A stretch of 14,935 nt of DNA from Sphingobacteriales bacterium. Its GTDB lineage: Bacteria > Bacteroidota > Bacteroidia > Sphingobacteriales > Sphingobacteriaceae. Positions within the stretch are counted from its first letter, which is position 1; each line of letters opens with the position of its first letter. The DNA is taken from contig JAGVEE010000396.1 of the NCBI GenBank assembly GCA_020058405.1, positions 1-14,935 on the forward strand. The letters run 5' to 3'. Positions 6,707 to 14,095 of the stretch are shown in pieces. The notes below the pieces were generated by a model, which saw only the letters and a program-made list of their open reading frames with translations, ran no database searches and was not told where the DNA came from. Position numbers and translations under genes: made by a program.

Positions 6707-7744
6707 ATGTCGAAAAGTTTATTTGCATATCGGAAGTTTAATGCTTTATTTATTGTTCTCTTTTTAAGTTGGACAATTACTCACATATGGATCGTGCATA
6801 ATGTGTTTAAATTTTCTTGGCTAACTTCTATTTGGGATAGTATAATTTACAATACGATTTTAGCTGGTTGTGCTATAATTATAAGTTTAGTTTTGTTATT
6901 CTACAAACCTGTAGCAAAATCTATTTGGATTAGCTTATTGATGGTTCTGGTCATCACTTATATTTGGGTTGAAAAAAGCCCATTCTTTTTAAGTTTTGTT
7001 AATATTAGTGAAAATAATTATTTAGAATTTATAAATCAATCATTTTCTGTACGATTTATTTTTGGCTTAATGATTAACTCTTCTGTGCTCGGAGTTAGTT
7101 GGTTTTGGTACGGAATAGAGGAACAGCAGGAACAAACTAAACGCCGACAAAAGCTAGAAGATTTAGCTAAAGAAGCCGAGTTATTAAGTTTACGTCAAAA
7201 ATTGCAGCCTCATTTTTTATTTAACAGTTTAAACTCTATATCTGCATTGGTTGTGGTAAAACCTGAGCAAGCAAGAACAATGATTCATCAATTATCAGAT
7301 TTTTTAAGAAGCACATTGCGCCAAGAGGAAAACAAAAAATTTAGTATTATAGAAGAAATGGATCAACTTGATTTGTATTTAGCTATTGAGAAAGTGCGAT
7401 TTGGGCATCGATTAAATACAAAAATAGAAATAGATAAGAACATAGATGCGCAAGTGCCCGCAATGATTTTACAGCCTGTTGTAGAAAATGCAATTAAGTT
7501 TGGTTTGTATGATACAACTGGTACTGTAGACATCAATATAAAAGTAACACACACTAATAAAGTTGTAACTATTGAAGTGAGCAACCCTTACGACCCTAGC
7601 ACTCGATTTGCGAACGATAAAGGAACAGGATTTGGGTTAAACTCTATTCAAAGAAGATTATATTTATTATATGCAAGAAATGACCTCTTGCAAATTAAAG
7701 AAGAAGAAAATTTATTCATCACTAAAATCAGCATTCCACAATGA
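6707..7744 (+). CDS. LytS/YehU-family sensor histidine kinase
   Basis: A 345-residue membrane histidine kinase. The N-terminal third holds about four transmembrane helices (roughly 12-30, 46-66, 72-88 and 114-136), with no large extracellular loop, suggesting sensing within or at the membrane or through a partner. A short coiled linker (about 138-160, rich in E/Q/K) leads to the His_kinase domain, where LRQKLQPHFLFNSLNSISAL places the phospho-acceptor at His169. The ATPase domain has the N-box LQPVVENAIKFG (Asn260) and G-box GTGFGL (305-310). These are the signatures of the LytS/YehU class that partners LytTR regulators. The gene begins 1 nt after the LiaF-like gene, and its TGA overlaps the regulator's ATG (ATGA), indicating translational coupling. 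The stimulus is unknown; envelope stress is a guess from the LiaF-like neighbour. Confidence 0.93.
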   Translation: MSKSLFAYRKFNALFIVLFLSWTITHIWIVHNVFKFSWLTSIWDSIIYNTILAGCAIIISLVLLFYKPVAKSIWISLLMVLVITYIWVEKSPFFLSFVNISENNYLEFINQSFSVRFIFGLMINSSVLGVSWFWYGIEEQQEQTKRRQKLEDLAKEAELLSLRQKLQPHFLFNSLNSISALVVVKPEQARTMIHQLSDFLRSTLRQEENKKFSIIEEMDQLDLYLAIEKVRFGHRLNTKIEIDKNIDAQVPAMILQPVVENAIKFGLYDTTGTVDINIKVTHTNKVVTIEVSNPYDPSTRFANDKGTGFGLNSIQRRLYLLYARNDLLQIKEEENLFITKISIPQ

Positions 7745-8469
7745 GTACCTGTATTATCATAGACGACGAACCATTAGCGCGTTCAATAGTTATTGAGTAT
7801 TTAATGTCTTATCCTGAAATTAAAATTCTTGCAGAATGCTCTGATGGTTTTGAAGGGATGAAGGCTATTCAACAACATCAACCAGACCTTGTATTTTTAG
7901 ACGTGCAAATGCCTAAAATAAATGGCTTTGAACTGCTCGAGTTAATAGACAACCCTCCATGTATTATTTTCACAACTGCCTTTGATGAATATGCATTAAA
8001 AGCATTTGAAGCAAATGCGATTGATTATTTATTAAAACCATTTAATAAAGATAGATTTGATAAAGCGATACAAAAATTCAGTTCAAATAGCATTCCGAAA
8101 ATAAATACCGAACAACTACAAATACCTAGTAATGCAAATACACAAAATAGAGTGGTAGTAAAATCAGACGGTAAAATAAAAATTATTCCTACTCAAGAAA
8201 TACAATACATAGAAGCTAATGGCGATAATGTAAAAATTATGACGAGTGATGGTAGTTATTCAAAAAATAAAACCATGAGTTATTTTGAACAGCAATTATC
8301 AACTAATGATTTTGTTAGAATACACAGGTCTTATTTAGTAAATGTTAGTTTAGTTACTCGTATTGATGCTTACGATAAAGAATCGCATTTAGCAGTGCTA
8401 AGTTCAGGCATTCAATTACCAGTGAGTAAAAGTGGTTACCAGAAATTAAAAGAATTATTAGGAATGTAA
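7741..8469 (+). CDS. LytTR-family response regulator
   Basis: A 242-residue cytoplasmic response regulator and probable transcription factor. The receiver domain (about 1-120) has the acidic pair Asp8/Asp9 in IIDDEPLAR, the phospho-acceptor Asp54 in VFLDVQMPKINGFELL, the switch region IIFTTAFDEYAL and the conserved Lys in IDYLLKPFNKDR. After a polar linker the LytTR DNA-binding domain (about 138-242) shows the family pattern IQYIEANGDNVKI ... FVRIHRSYLVNVSLV ... LPVSKSGYQKLKELL. It overlaps the kinase gene by 4 nt and is its evident partner. Its targets may include its own operon; the palindrome at 5900-5914 is one candidate site, though LytTR proteins usually bind direct repeats. The 3' end overlaps the convergent sua5 gene by 12 nt. 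Confidence 0.95.
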   Translation: MSTCIIIDDEPLARSIVIEYLMSYPEIKILAECSDGFEGMKAIQQHQPDLVFLDVQMPKINGFELLELIDNPPCIIFTTAFDEYALKAFEANAIDYLLKPFNKDRFDKAIQKFSSNSIPKINTEQLQIPSNANTQNRVVVKSDGKIKIIPTQEIQYIEANGDNVKIMTSDGSYSKNKTMSYFEQQLSTNDFVRIHRSYLVNVSLVTRIDAYDKESHLAVLSSGIQLPVSKSGYQKLKELLGM

Positions 8470-9420
8470 ATTCTTACTTGTTGCTCTCTCTAATCGGTCG
8501 TTAATTGCTCTTCCGATGCCAATAGCTGGGAACCTTTCAGCAATTATTAAATCTATTTGCATTGCATCTAATTTACGCATTGTTGAGAATAGATTTGCTG
8601 CTGCTTCATTTAAATTTCCATTTTCTGAAAGTAAAAATTGATTTTCTTTAGGTAAATAATCAGCATATGTTTGAAATCGAATTGCATATGTGTAAGGGCT
8701 AATATTTACGGTAGAAATTTGCTCTTCGAAAACCATTGGATGTGAAGTTGCGTAGTGCCGCTTCATCATTCCGGGTGCAATAACATTATCGGAAATTAAT
8801 AAATCTTCGATTTCTTCTCCAATACATAATTCGATTTCTTCTTTGCTAATACCACCTAATCTTAATAATCGAATTTTATTTTGAGTTAAATCTATGATGG
8901 TTGATTCTACTCCTACTGTACAAACTCCACCATCTAAAATATAAGGAATTTTTTCACTTAATTGTGCTTGTACATGCTCCGCACTTGTTGGGCTAACATA
9001 TTCGGAGGGATTTGCACTTGGTGCTGCTAATGGATAATCTAGTTCTGCTAACAGTGCTAGGGTTAAAGGGTGATTAGGTATTCTAATGGCTACACTTAAT
9101 TGCCCTGCAGTAATAATATCAGGTATCGCAGCATTACTTGGCAATACATATGTTAAAGGGCCTGGAGAAAATGTATCTGCTAATTTTTTTAATTGATCTG
9201 TAATTACAATTCCCCACTCTGCAAAGCGCTCAAGTGAATTACTGTGTAATATTAATGGATTAAATTTGGGTCGATTTTTTACTTCGTAAATTTTCAAAAC
9301 AGCTTCAACATTAAAAGCATTAGCAGCCAAGCCATACACAGTTTCTGTAGGTATGGCTACTAGTTCAGCATTATCTAATAATAATTTTGCTTTAGTAATA
9401 TCGACCCCAATTTCTGCCAT
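8458..9420 (-). CDS. sua5: Threonylcarbamoyl-AMP synthase, Sua5 type
   Basis: This enzyme makes threonylcarbamoyl-AMP from threonine, bicarbonate and ATP, the first step of t6A37 formation in tRNAs reading ANN codons. The YrdC domain (about 1-200) shows IPTETVYGLAANA (23-35), the KNRP motif (48-51) with FNPLILH, PLAAPSANPSEYVSPTSAEHV, and DGG...GVESTIIDLT. At 320 residues it exceeds the short YrdC/TsaC form (about 190); the extra C-terminal domain (about 235-320, beginning near YAIRFQTY) makes it Sua5 type, joined by a linker containing PGMMKRHYA, a loop conserved in Sua5. Its ATG shares its A with the TAA of the upstream DinB gene (TAATG), indicating coupled translation. The tail overlaps the convergent regulator gene by 12 nt, leaving no room for a separate terminator. 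Confidence 0.95.
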   Translation of the reverse strand: MAEIGVDITKAKLLLDNAELVAIPTETVYGLAANAFNVEAVLKIYEVKNRPKFNPLILHSNSLERFAEWGIVITDQLKKLADTFSPGPLTYVLPSNAAIPDIITAGQLSVAIRIPNHPLTLALLAELDYPLAAPSANPSEYVSPTSAEHVQAQLSEKIPYILDGGVCTVGVESTIIDLTQNKIRLLRLGGISKEEIELCIGEEIEDLLISDNVIAPGMMKRHYATSHPMVFEEQISTVNISPYTYAIRFQTYADYLPKENQFLLSENGNLNEAAANLFSTMRKLDAMQIDLIIAERFPAIGIGRAINDRLERATSKNLHS

Positions 9421-9944
9421 TAATACGGTTTTCTTATTGCATTTTCAATATGTGCCAAATGGTGTTTTCCATGCCAAGAATATAAGGCTAATAGAAAATT
9501 CAAACTCATATCTCTATTACTTTCTGGATGATGAACTTTTCGTTCCCATTCATCTGGTTTAATAGATTTTATAAGTTTTACCAAACGCTTGTGTACGCCT
9601 TCAATAATTAATATCGAATCTTCTATGTCATCGTTATTTCCATCCGCTAACAAAGCCCATTTATTCTCGTCGTATGGTTTAACAGTTGGATGATCTTCAG
9701 TTAATGCAAGCTTAAATCGTATAAAACAATTCAAATGGCTATCAGCAATATGATGCACCAATTGCCTAATGCTCCATGAGTCTGGTCTGTATTTCCCTAG
9801 TAGTTGTTTAGATGGTAAACCTAATACTGTATCTACTAATAAAGTTGGTAACACTTCAAATTCACGAATTGCATTTTTTCTAAACGCTTCATCGTAAACT
9901 TCTGGCACTTTAAATTTGCCGATTGGATATTTTAATTCTTCCAT
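9420..9944 (-). CDS. DinB-superfamily YfiT/BstA-like putative metal-dependent thiol transferase
   Basis: A 174-residue protein of the DinB/YfiT four-helix fold. It begins MEELKYPIGKF, the usual opening of the YfiT group, and has three histidine sites placed to bind a metal ion: HHIADSH at about 65-71 and SWHGKHHLAHI near 156-166. YfiT-group proteins include BstA, the bacillithiol S-transferase, so conjugation of electrophiles to a low-molecular-weight thiol is plausible; some members are annotated simply as metal-dependent hydrolases. The ATG at 9944 was preferred because the longer frame starts at a TTG (9980) inside the end of polA and adds residues before the conserved YPIGKF region. It lies 17 nt after the polA stop, and its own stop overlaps sua5's start. 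The exact substrate is not visible. Confidence 0.87.
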   Translation of the reverse strand: MEELKYPIGKFKVPEVYDEAFRKNAIREFEVLPTLLVDTVLGLPSKQLLGKYRPDSWSIRQLVHHIADSHLNCFIRFKLALTEDHPTVKPYDENKWALLADGNNDDIEDSILIIEGVHKRLVKLIKSIKPDEWERKVHHPESNRDMSLNFLLALYSWHGKHHLAHIENAIRKPY

Positions 9945-9961
9945 ATAAATTTTATTAATTA

Positions 9962-12775
9962 TTAATGCGCTTCTAACCAATTCTTACCTACACCTACTTC
10001 TACTAAAATTGGTACATTAAGAGGGATGGCTGTTCTCATTTTTTCCATCACCAATTTTTTCATTTCTTCAATTTCTGATTGATGTACTTCAAAAACTAAT
10101 TCGTCATGCACCTGCATGGTCATTTTAGATTTTAACTTACGATCATTTAATTCTTTATAAATATTAATCATGGCAACTTTTATCATATCAGCTGCCGAGC
10201 CTTGTATTGGGGCATTTATCGCGTTTCGTTCTGCAAAACCTCTAACAGTAGCGTTTGCAGAATTTATATCGCGCAAATATCTTCTACGTTTCATAATTGT
10301 TTCTACATACCCATGTGTCCTTGCAAACTCAATAGTATCATTCATGTATTTTCTTATACCCGGATATTGCAAGAAATAATTATCAATAATTTCTGCGGCT
10401 TCTTTTCTTGGAATTCCTAAATTTTGAGATAAGCCAAATGCAGATTGCCCGTATATAATTCCAAAGTTTACTGCTTTCGCATTTCTTCTTTGTGTACTTG
10501 TTACATCTTCTAAATTTATACCATATACTTTTGCAGCTGTTGCTGTATGTATATCTAAGCCCTTTGCAAAAGCTTCTAACATATTTTTCTCTTGTGCCAT
10601 TTCGGCAATTACACGAAGTTCTATTTGCGAATAATCGGCACTTAATATTACATGTTCTGCATCCTTAGCAATAAAGGCTTTACGCACTTCTCTGCCACGT
10701 GCAGTTTTAATGGGTATGTTCTGTAAATTCGGGTTGTTGGAGCTTAACCTTCCAGTGGCTGCTACTGCTTGGTTGTATGAAGTATGCACTCTACCTGTAG
10801 TGGCATTTATCATTTCTGGCAATGCATCTACATATGTAGATTTTAATTTCTGTAAAGAACGAAAATCTAAAATATATTGTACAATATCATGTTTAGATGA
10901 TAATGCAGAAAGTACATCTTCTCCAGTTTGGTATTGACCCGTTTTAGTTTTTTTAGCTTTAGGGTCGAGTTGCAATTTATCAAACAATACCTCTCCTAAT
11001 TGTTTAGGTGATGCAATGTTAAATTTCACTCCGGCTTTTTCGTAAATCGTTTCTTCTAAATTTTTTATATCAATTTCTAATTCTTTAGAAAATACTTTCA
11101 AGGTTTCTTCGTCCACTTTTACGCCTGTCATTTCCATATCAGACAATACGTATACCAATGGATTTTCTACTTTATAAAACAACTCCTCTCCATTATTTTC
11201 CTTTAATATAGAGGAGAGCACTTCTTTTAATTGTATGGTTATATCTGCATCTTCTGCAGCATAGTCTTTTACTTTTGCCACTTCTACATCGCGCATGTTG
11301 CCTTGGTTTTTACCTTTTGCACCAATAAGTGTAGTTATAGATACTGGCGAATAATCTAAGTATGCATTAGCCATAATATCCATATTGTTTCGAGCATCTG
11401 CATCAACAATGTATTGCGCTAACATAGTATCAAATAAAGGCCCTTTTACCTGCACATCATAAGATGCGAAAACAATGATATCATATTTAATATTCTGGCC
11501 AATTTTCTCTATATGCTCATTTTCTAAGATATTTTTAAACTGATGAACAATTTCTACCGTTTTGTTTTTATCAGCTGGTACAGGAACATAATAGGCTTCT
11601 CCTTTTTTAACAGAGAAAGACATGCCCACCATTTCTGCTGTGTTTGCATCGGTAGAAGTCGTTTCTGTATCAACACATATTGAACTTGCTTTGCTTAATT
11701 TTTCAACTAAGGTTTTTATCTCATCCTCTGTTTCTACTAAGAAATATTCGTGTGGTACTTGCTCAATTGTTTTATATACTCGAATAGATTCATCATCAGC
11801 ATCTGCACTTGGTAATGCATCTCTTTTAGAAGGCAATACTTGCTGTCCAAATAAATCCATTTGCGAATTAGATGCATTTTGTGAAGCTTCGGCAATTGTA
11901 AAACTTTCACCAAACACTCGTTTACCGAGGGTTCTAAATTCTAATTCTGCAAATAATGGCTCTAACAATTCTTTACTTGGCGGATCTAGGGTAAATTCTT
12001 CTTCGTTAAATTCTACCGGTACGTTAAGTATAATGGTTGCTAACTTTTTAGAGAGCAAGCCTTGTTCAGCAAAATTTTCTACATTTTCTTTTTGCTTCCC
12101 TTTTAACTCGTGCGAGTTTGCGATAATGTTTTCCATAGATCCGTATCTTTTGATAAGATCTTTAGCTGTTTTCTCGCCTATACCTGGTATTCCTGGTATG
12201 TTATCAACTGCATCTCCCCATAATCCTAAAATATCTATTACTTGGTGTACATGTTCAATCTCCCATTTTTTCAATACTTCTGGCACACCCATTATTTCAA
12301 CATCATTACCCATACGAGCGGGTTTGTAGATATAAATATGATCAGATACTAATTGTGCAAAATCTTTATCAGGGGTCATGCAATAAACATCGAAATCATG
12401 TTTTTCTGCTTCTTTAGCCAATGTTCCTATAATATCATCTGCTTCATACCCATCTTTAGTAATTACTGGAATGTTGAAACCTTCTATCAATTTAAATACG
12501 TATGGTATGGCAGTAGATAAATCTTCGGGCATTGCTTCTCTGTGCGCTTTGTAATCCACAAAATCTGTATGCCTTTCTGTAGGAGCGGCGGTATCAAAAA
12601 CTACGGCTATGTGTGTAGGGCTTTCTCTTTTAATAAGTTCTAACAGGGTATTTGCAAATCCGAATACTGCGGATGTGTTTAATCCTGAGGTGGTAAACCT
12701 AGGTGATTTACTCAATGCAAAATGAGCCCTGTAAATTAAGGCCATCCCATCTAATAAAAATAACTTCTTACTCAT
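9962..12775 (-). CDS. polA: DNA polymerase I with active 5'-3' and 3'-5' exonuclease domains
   Basis: DNA polymerase I removes RNA primers and fills repair gaps. With the ATG at 12775 it has 937 residues, close to E. coli Pol I. The flap nuclease domain (about 1-290) keeps its acidic residues in LLDGMALIYR, FDTAAPTERH, DGYEADDIIGTLA, MTPDKDFAQLV and GDAVDNIPGIPGIGEKTA. The proofreading domain (about 345-530) is intact: Asp369/Glu371 in VDTETT, Asp432 in GQNIKYD, and Tyr505/Asp509 in DYAAEDADIT. The polymerase domain (about 535-937) has motif A SADYSQIELR (Asp714), motif B RRNAKAVNFGIIYG (Phe771, Tyr775) and motif C QVHDELVFE (Asp891). Phe771 corresponds to the residue that discriminates against dideoxynucleotides. 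A TTG at 12793 gives six more residues but lies inside the TATCTTTG promoter box, so the ATG is preferred. The DinB gene and sua5 follow, probably as one operon. Confidence 0.97.
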   Translation of the reverse strand: MSKKLFLLDGMALIYRAHFALSKSPRFTTSGLNTSAVFGFANTLLELIKRESPTHIAVVFDTAAPTERHTDFVDYKAHREAMPEDLSTAIPYVFKLIEGFNIPVITKDGYEADDIIGTLAKEAEKHDFDVYCMTPDKDFAQLVSDHIYIYKPARMGNDVEIMGVPEVLKKWEIEHVHQVIDILGLWGDAVDNIPGIPGIGEKTAKDLIKRYGSMENIIANSHELKGKQKENVENFAEQGLLSKKLATIILNVPVEFNEEEFTLDPPSKELLEPLFAELEFRTLGKRVFGESFTIAEASQNASNSQMDLFGQQVLPSKRDALPSADADDESIRVYKTIEQVPHEYFLVETEDEIKTLVEKLSKASSICVDTETTSTDANTAEMVGMSFSVKKGEAYYVPVPADKNKTVEIVHQFKNILENEHIEKIGQNIKYDIIVFASYDVQVKGPLFDTMLAQYIVDADARNNMDIMANAYLDYSPVSITTLIGAKGKNQGNMRDVEVAKVKDYAAEDADITIQLKEVLSSILKENNGEELFYKVENPLVYVLSDMEMTGVKVDEETLKVFSKELEIDIKNLEETIYEKAGVKFNIASPKQLGEVLFDKLQLDPKAKKTKTGQYQTGEDVLSALSSKHDIVQYILDFRSLQKLKSTYVDALPEMINATTGRVHTSYNQAVAATGRLSSNNPNLQNIPIKTARGREVRKAFIAKDAEHVILSADYSQIELRVIAEMAQEKNMLEAFAKGLDIHTATAAKVYGINLEDVTSTQRRNAKAVNFGIIYGQSAFGLSQNLGIPRKEAAEIIDNYFLQYPGIRKYMNDTIEFARTHGYVETIMKRRRYLRDINSANATVRGFAERNAINAPIQGSAADMIKVAMINIYKELNDRKLKSKMTMQVHDELVFEVHQSEIEEMKKLVMEKMRTAIPLNVPILVEVGVGKNWLEAH

Positions 12776-12790
12776 ATCATTTGCTTTACT

Positions 12791-12798
12791 CAAAGATA
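12791..12798 (-). promoter_or_regulatory. Candidate -7 box TATCTTTG of polA
   Basis: TATCTTTG on the minus strand matches TAnnTTTG exactly and ends 15 nt before the polA ATG at 12775, implying a leader of about 10 nt. The TTG that would start a longer polA frame is formed by the last three bases of this box, which argues against that start. A well-spaced -33 TTTG is not clear; the nearest TTTG lies 29 nt upstream of the box. Confidence 0.5.
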
Positions 12799-12841
12799 GA
12801 AAAAATAGGCAATGAGCTCCCTTTCATCAAACTAAATTTTA

Positions 12842-12849
12842 TACCTTTA
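12842..12849 (+). promoter_or_regulatory. Candidate -7 box TACCTTTA of the AhpD-like/tag pair
   Basis: TACCTTTA differs from TAnnTTTG at the last base only and ends 4 nt before the ATG at 12854. If used, the mRNA would be leaderless or nearly so. It is divergent from the polA promoter within a 78-nt intergenic region. Single mismatch and lack of a clear -33 element keep this tentative. Confidence 0.3.
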
Positions 12850-12853
12850 ATAC

Positions 12854-13198
12854 ATGGGAAAATTAGCCGATGAATTCAATGAGTATCGTTCTAAGATGAA
12901 TGATCGCATTGCCGATGAAAAAAACTTAAATATTAACCGTTTTTTTAGTTTAGATACCACAAGTTATGCTGCCGGGGCATTAGATGTAAAAACCAAAGAA
13001 ATGTTAGGATTGGTTGCCTCCATGGTTTTACGATGCGACGATTGTATAAAATACCATTTAGGAAAATGTAAAGATGAAGGAGTAACGAATGCAGAAATTT
13101 GGGAAGTGTTTATGATTGCCAATTTAGTTGGAGGCTCCATAGTAATTCCACATTTCCGCAGGGCTGTAGAATATTGGGACGAACTCAACGAACAATAA
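12854..13198 (+). CDS. AhpD-like / carboxymuconolactone decarboxylase-family peroxidase
   Basis: A 114-residue all-helical protein of the CMD/AhpD superfamily. The active-site motif is complete: RCDDCIKYH gives Cys61-x2-Cys64-x3-His68, and Glu49 lies 12 residues before the first cysteine, the same spacing as the proton-relay Glu118-Cys130 of mycobacterial AhpD. This points to a thiol-disulfide peroxidase/oxidoreductase rather than a lactone decarboxylase, which lacks the CxxC. Hydrophobic helices (LGLVASMVL, IWEVFMIANLVGGSIVIPH) suit the usual oligomeric packing. The gene diverges from polA and is followed after a single base by tag, so the two are almost certainly co-transcribed. Together with tag and the nearby ATL gene it suggests a role in oxidative or alkylation stress, but the electron donor and true substrate are not visible. 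Confidence 0.9.
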   Translation: MGKLADEFNEYRSKMNDRIADEKNLNINRFFSLDTTSYAAGALDVKTKEMLGLVASMVLRCDDCIKYHLGKCKDEGVTNAEIWEVFMIANLVGGSIVIPHFRRAVEYWDELNEQ

Positions 13199-13199
13199 T

Positions 13200-13763
13200 A
13201 TGCCTAAAGAAATTATTAGATGTAACTGGTGTATTGGCGACCCTTTATATGAAAAATATCATGATGAGGAATGGGGTAAAGTTACACATGATGATAAGGT
13301 TTTGTTTGAATTCTTAGTTTTAGAAAGTGCACAAGCTGGATTAAGTTGGATAACGATATTACGCAAACGCGAAAACTACCGAAAAGCATTTGCAAACTTC
13401 GATGCAAAAAAGGTAGCAAAATTTGATGATGCAAAAGTGGAGGAATTAATGCAGAACGAAGGAATTATTAGAAACAGATTAAAAATTAAAGCTGCAATTT
13501 CTAACGCTAAAATATTTTTGGAAATTCAAAAAGAATATAATTCATTCGATGCATTTTTATATTCCTTTATGCCAAACAATAAACCGATTGTAAATAAAAG
13601 AAAATCGATGCGCGATATTGTTGCGAGCACTAAAGAATCGGATGACATTAGCACTGCCTTAAAGAAAAGAGGATTCAAATTCTTTGGAACTACTATTTGT
13701 TATGCGCATATGCAAGCTACAGGTATGGTGAATGACCATATAGTGAGCTGTCATTGCTATTGA
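13200..13763 (+). CDS. tag: DNA-3-methyladenine glycosylase I
   Basis: Tag excises 3-methyladenine from alkylated DNA, starting base-excision repair. The 187-residue sequence aligns throughout with E. coli Tag. Its zinc-binding set is present: Cys8, His21 in YEKYHDEEWG, and His180/Cys184 in NDHIVSC, matching Cys4, His17, His175 and Cys179 of E. coli. Glu42 in LESAQAGLSWITIL corresponds to E. coli Glu38, which contacts the flipped base. The helix-hairpin-helix region and ALKKRGFKFFGTTICYAHMQA are also typical. An additional Cys11 and Cys186 are seen near the zinc site, not unusual in the family. The start is 1 nt after the stop of the AhpD-like gene. The tail overlaps the convergent ATL gene by 7 nt, so two alkylation-damage proteins meet end to end. 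Confidence 0.96.
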   Translation: MPKEIIRCNWCIGDPLYEKYHDEEWGKVTHDDKVLFEFLVLESAQAGLSWITILRKRENYRKAFANFDAKKVAKFDDAKVEELMQNEGIIRNRLKIKAAISNAKIFLEIQKEYNSFDAFLYSFMPNNKPIVNKRKSMRDIVASTKESDDISTALKKRGFKFFGTTICYAHMQATGMVNDHIVSCHCY

Positions 13764-14095
13764 GCTATTTCAATGTTTGGGTTCCAATAAATATTTTTAA
13801 AATCTATAATTCTATCATCTACTACTTTTATCCCTTCAGAAAGCAAGAGTTCTTCCATTAAAGTTGGACTTGCAAAATGAAACTTACCCGTTAAATCACC
13901 ATTTCTATTTACCACTCTGTGTGCAGGTATGTTATCATCCGCAGTATGCGAAGCATTCATTGCCCAACCAACCATGCGCGAAGATCCTTTCATTCCGAGG
14001 TATTCGGCTATGGCTCCATATGAGGTTACTCGCCCATGTGGTATCTGTTTTACTACCTCAAAAACTCTTTGAAAAAAGGAATCATCTGCTTTCAT
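13757..14095 (-). CDS. Alkyltransferase-like protein (ATL), MGMT family with Cys replaced by Ala
   Basis: A 112-residue protein matching the DNA-binding C-terminal domain of O6-methylguanine-DNA methyltransferase. The acceptor motif PCHR(V) is here PAHRVV (57-62), with Ala58 in place of the methyl-accepting cysteine, so it cannot repair by suicide transfer. Other residues are kept: Tyr26 in VTSYGAIAEYL and the 'arginine finger' Arg40 in SSRMVGWAM, which flips the damaged guanine in Atl1-type proteins. ATL proteins bind O6-alkylguanine tightly and recruit nucleotide-excision repair; an Ala variant is known from Thermus. The ATG at 14095 overlaps the trmB stop (TGATG), indicating coupled translation; a TTG one codon earlier is less likely. 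The tail overlaps the convergent tag gene by 7 nt. Identification is strong; a repair-signalling role follows from the family. Confidence 0.92.
   Translation of the reverse strand: MKADDSFFQRVFEVVKQIPHGRVTSYGAIAEYLGMKGSSRMVGWAMNASHTADDNIPAHRVVNRNGDLTGKFHFASPTLMEELLLSEGIKVVDDRIIDFKNIYWNPNIEIAQ

Noticed and set aside
9945..9980. Extended DinB-protein N-terminus from TTG 9980
   Set aside because: It would overlap the end of polA and add residues before the family's normal start; the ATG at 9944 gives MEELKYPIGKF.
11622..12329. A 235-codon open frame on the + strand inside polA
   Set aside because: It lies wholly antisense to the conserved polA frame, its product is a low-complexity Ser/Asn/Leu-rich sequence with no recognisable motif, and it has no promoter or ribosome-binding context.
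12776..12793. Extended PolA N-terminus from TTG 12793
   Set aside because: The TTG is part of the TATCTTTG -7 box and the ATG six codons later starts MSKKLFLLDG, matching the expected Pol I N-terminus.
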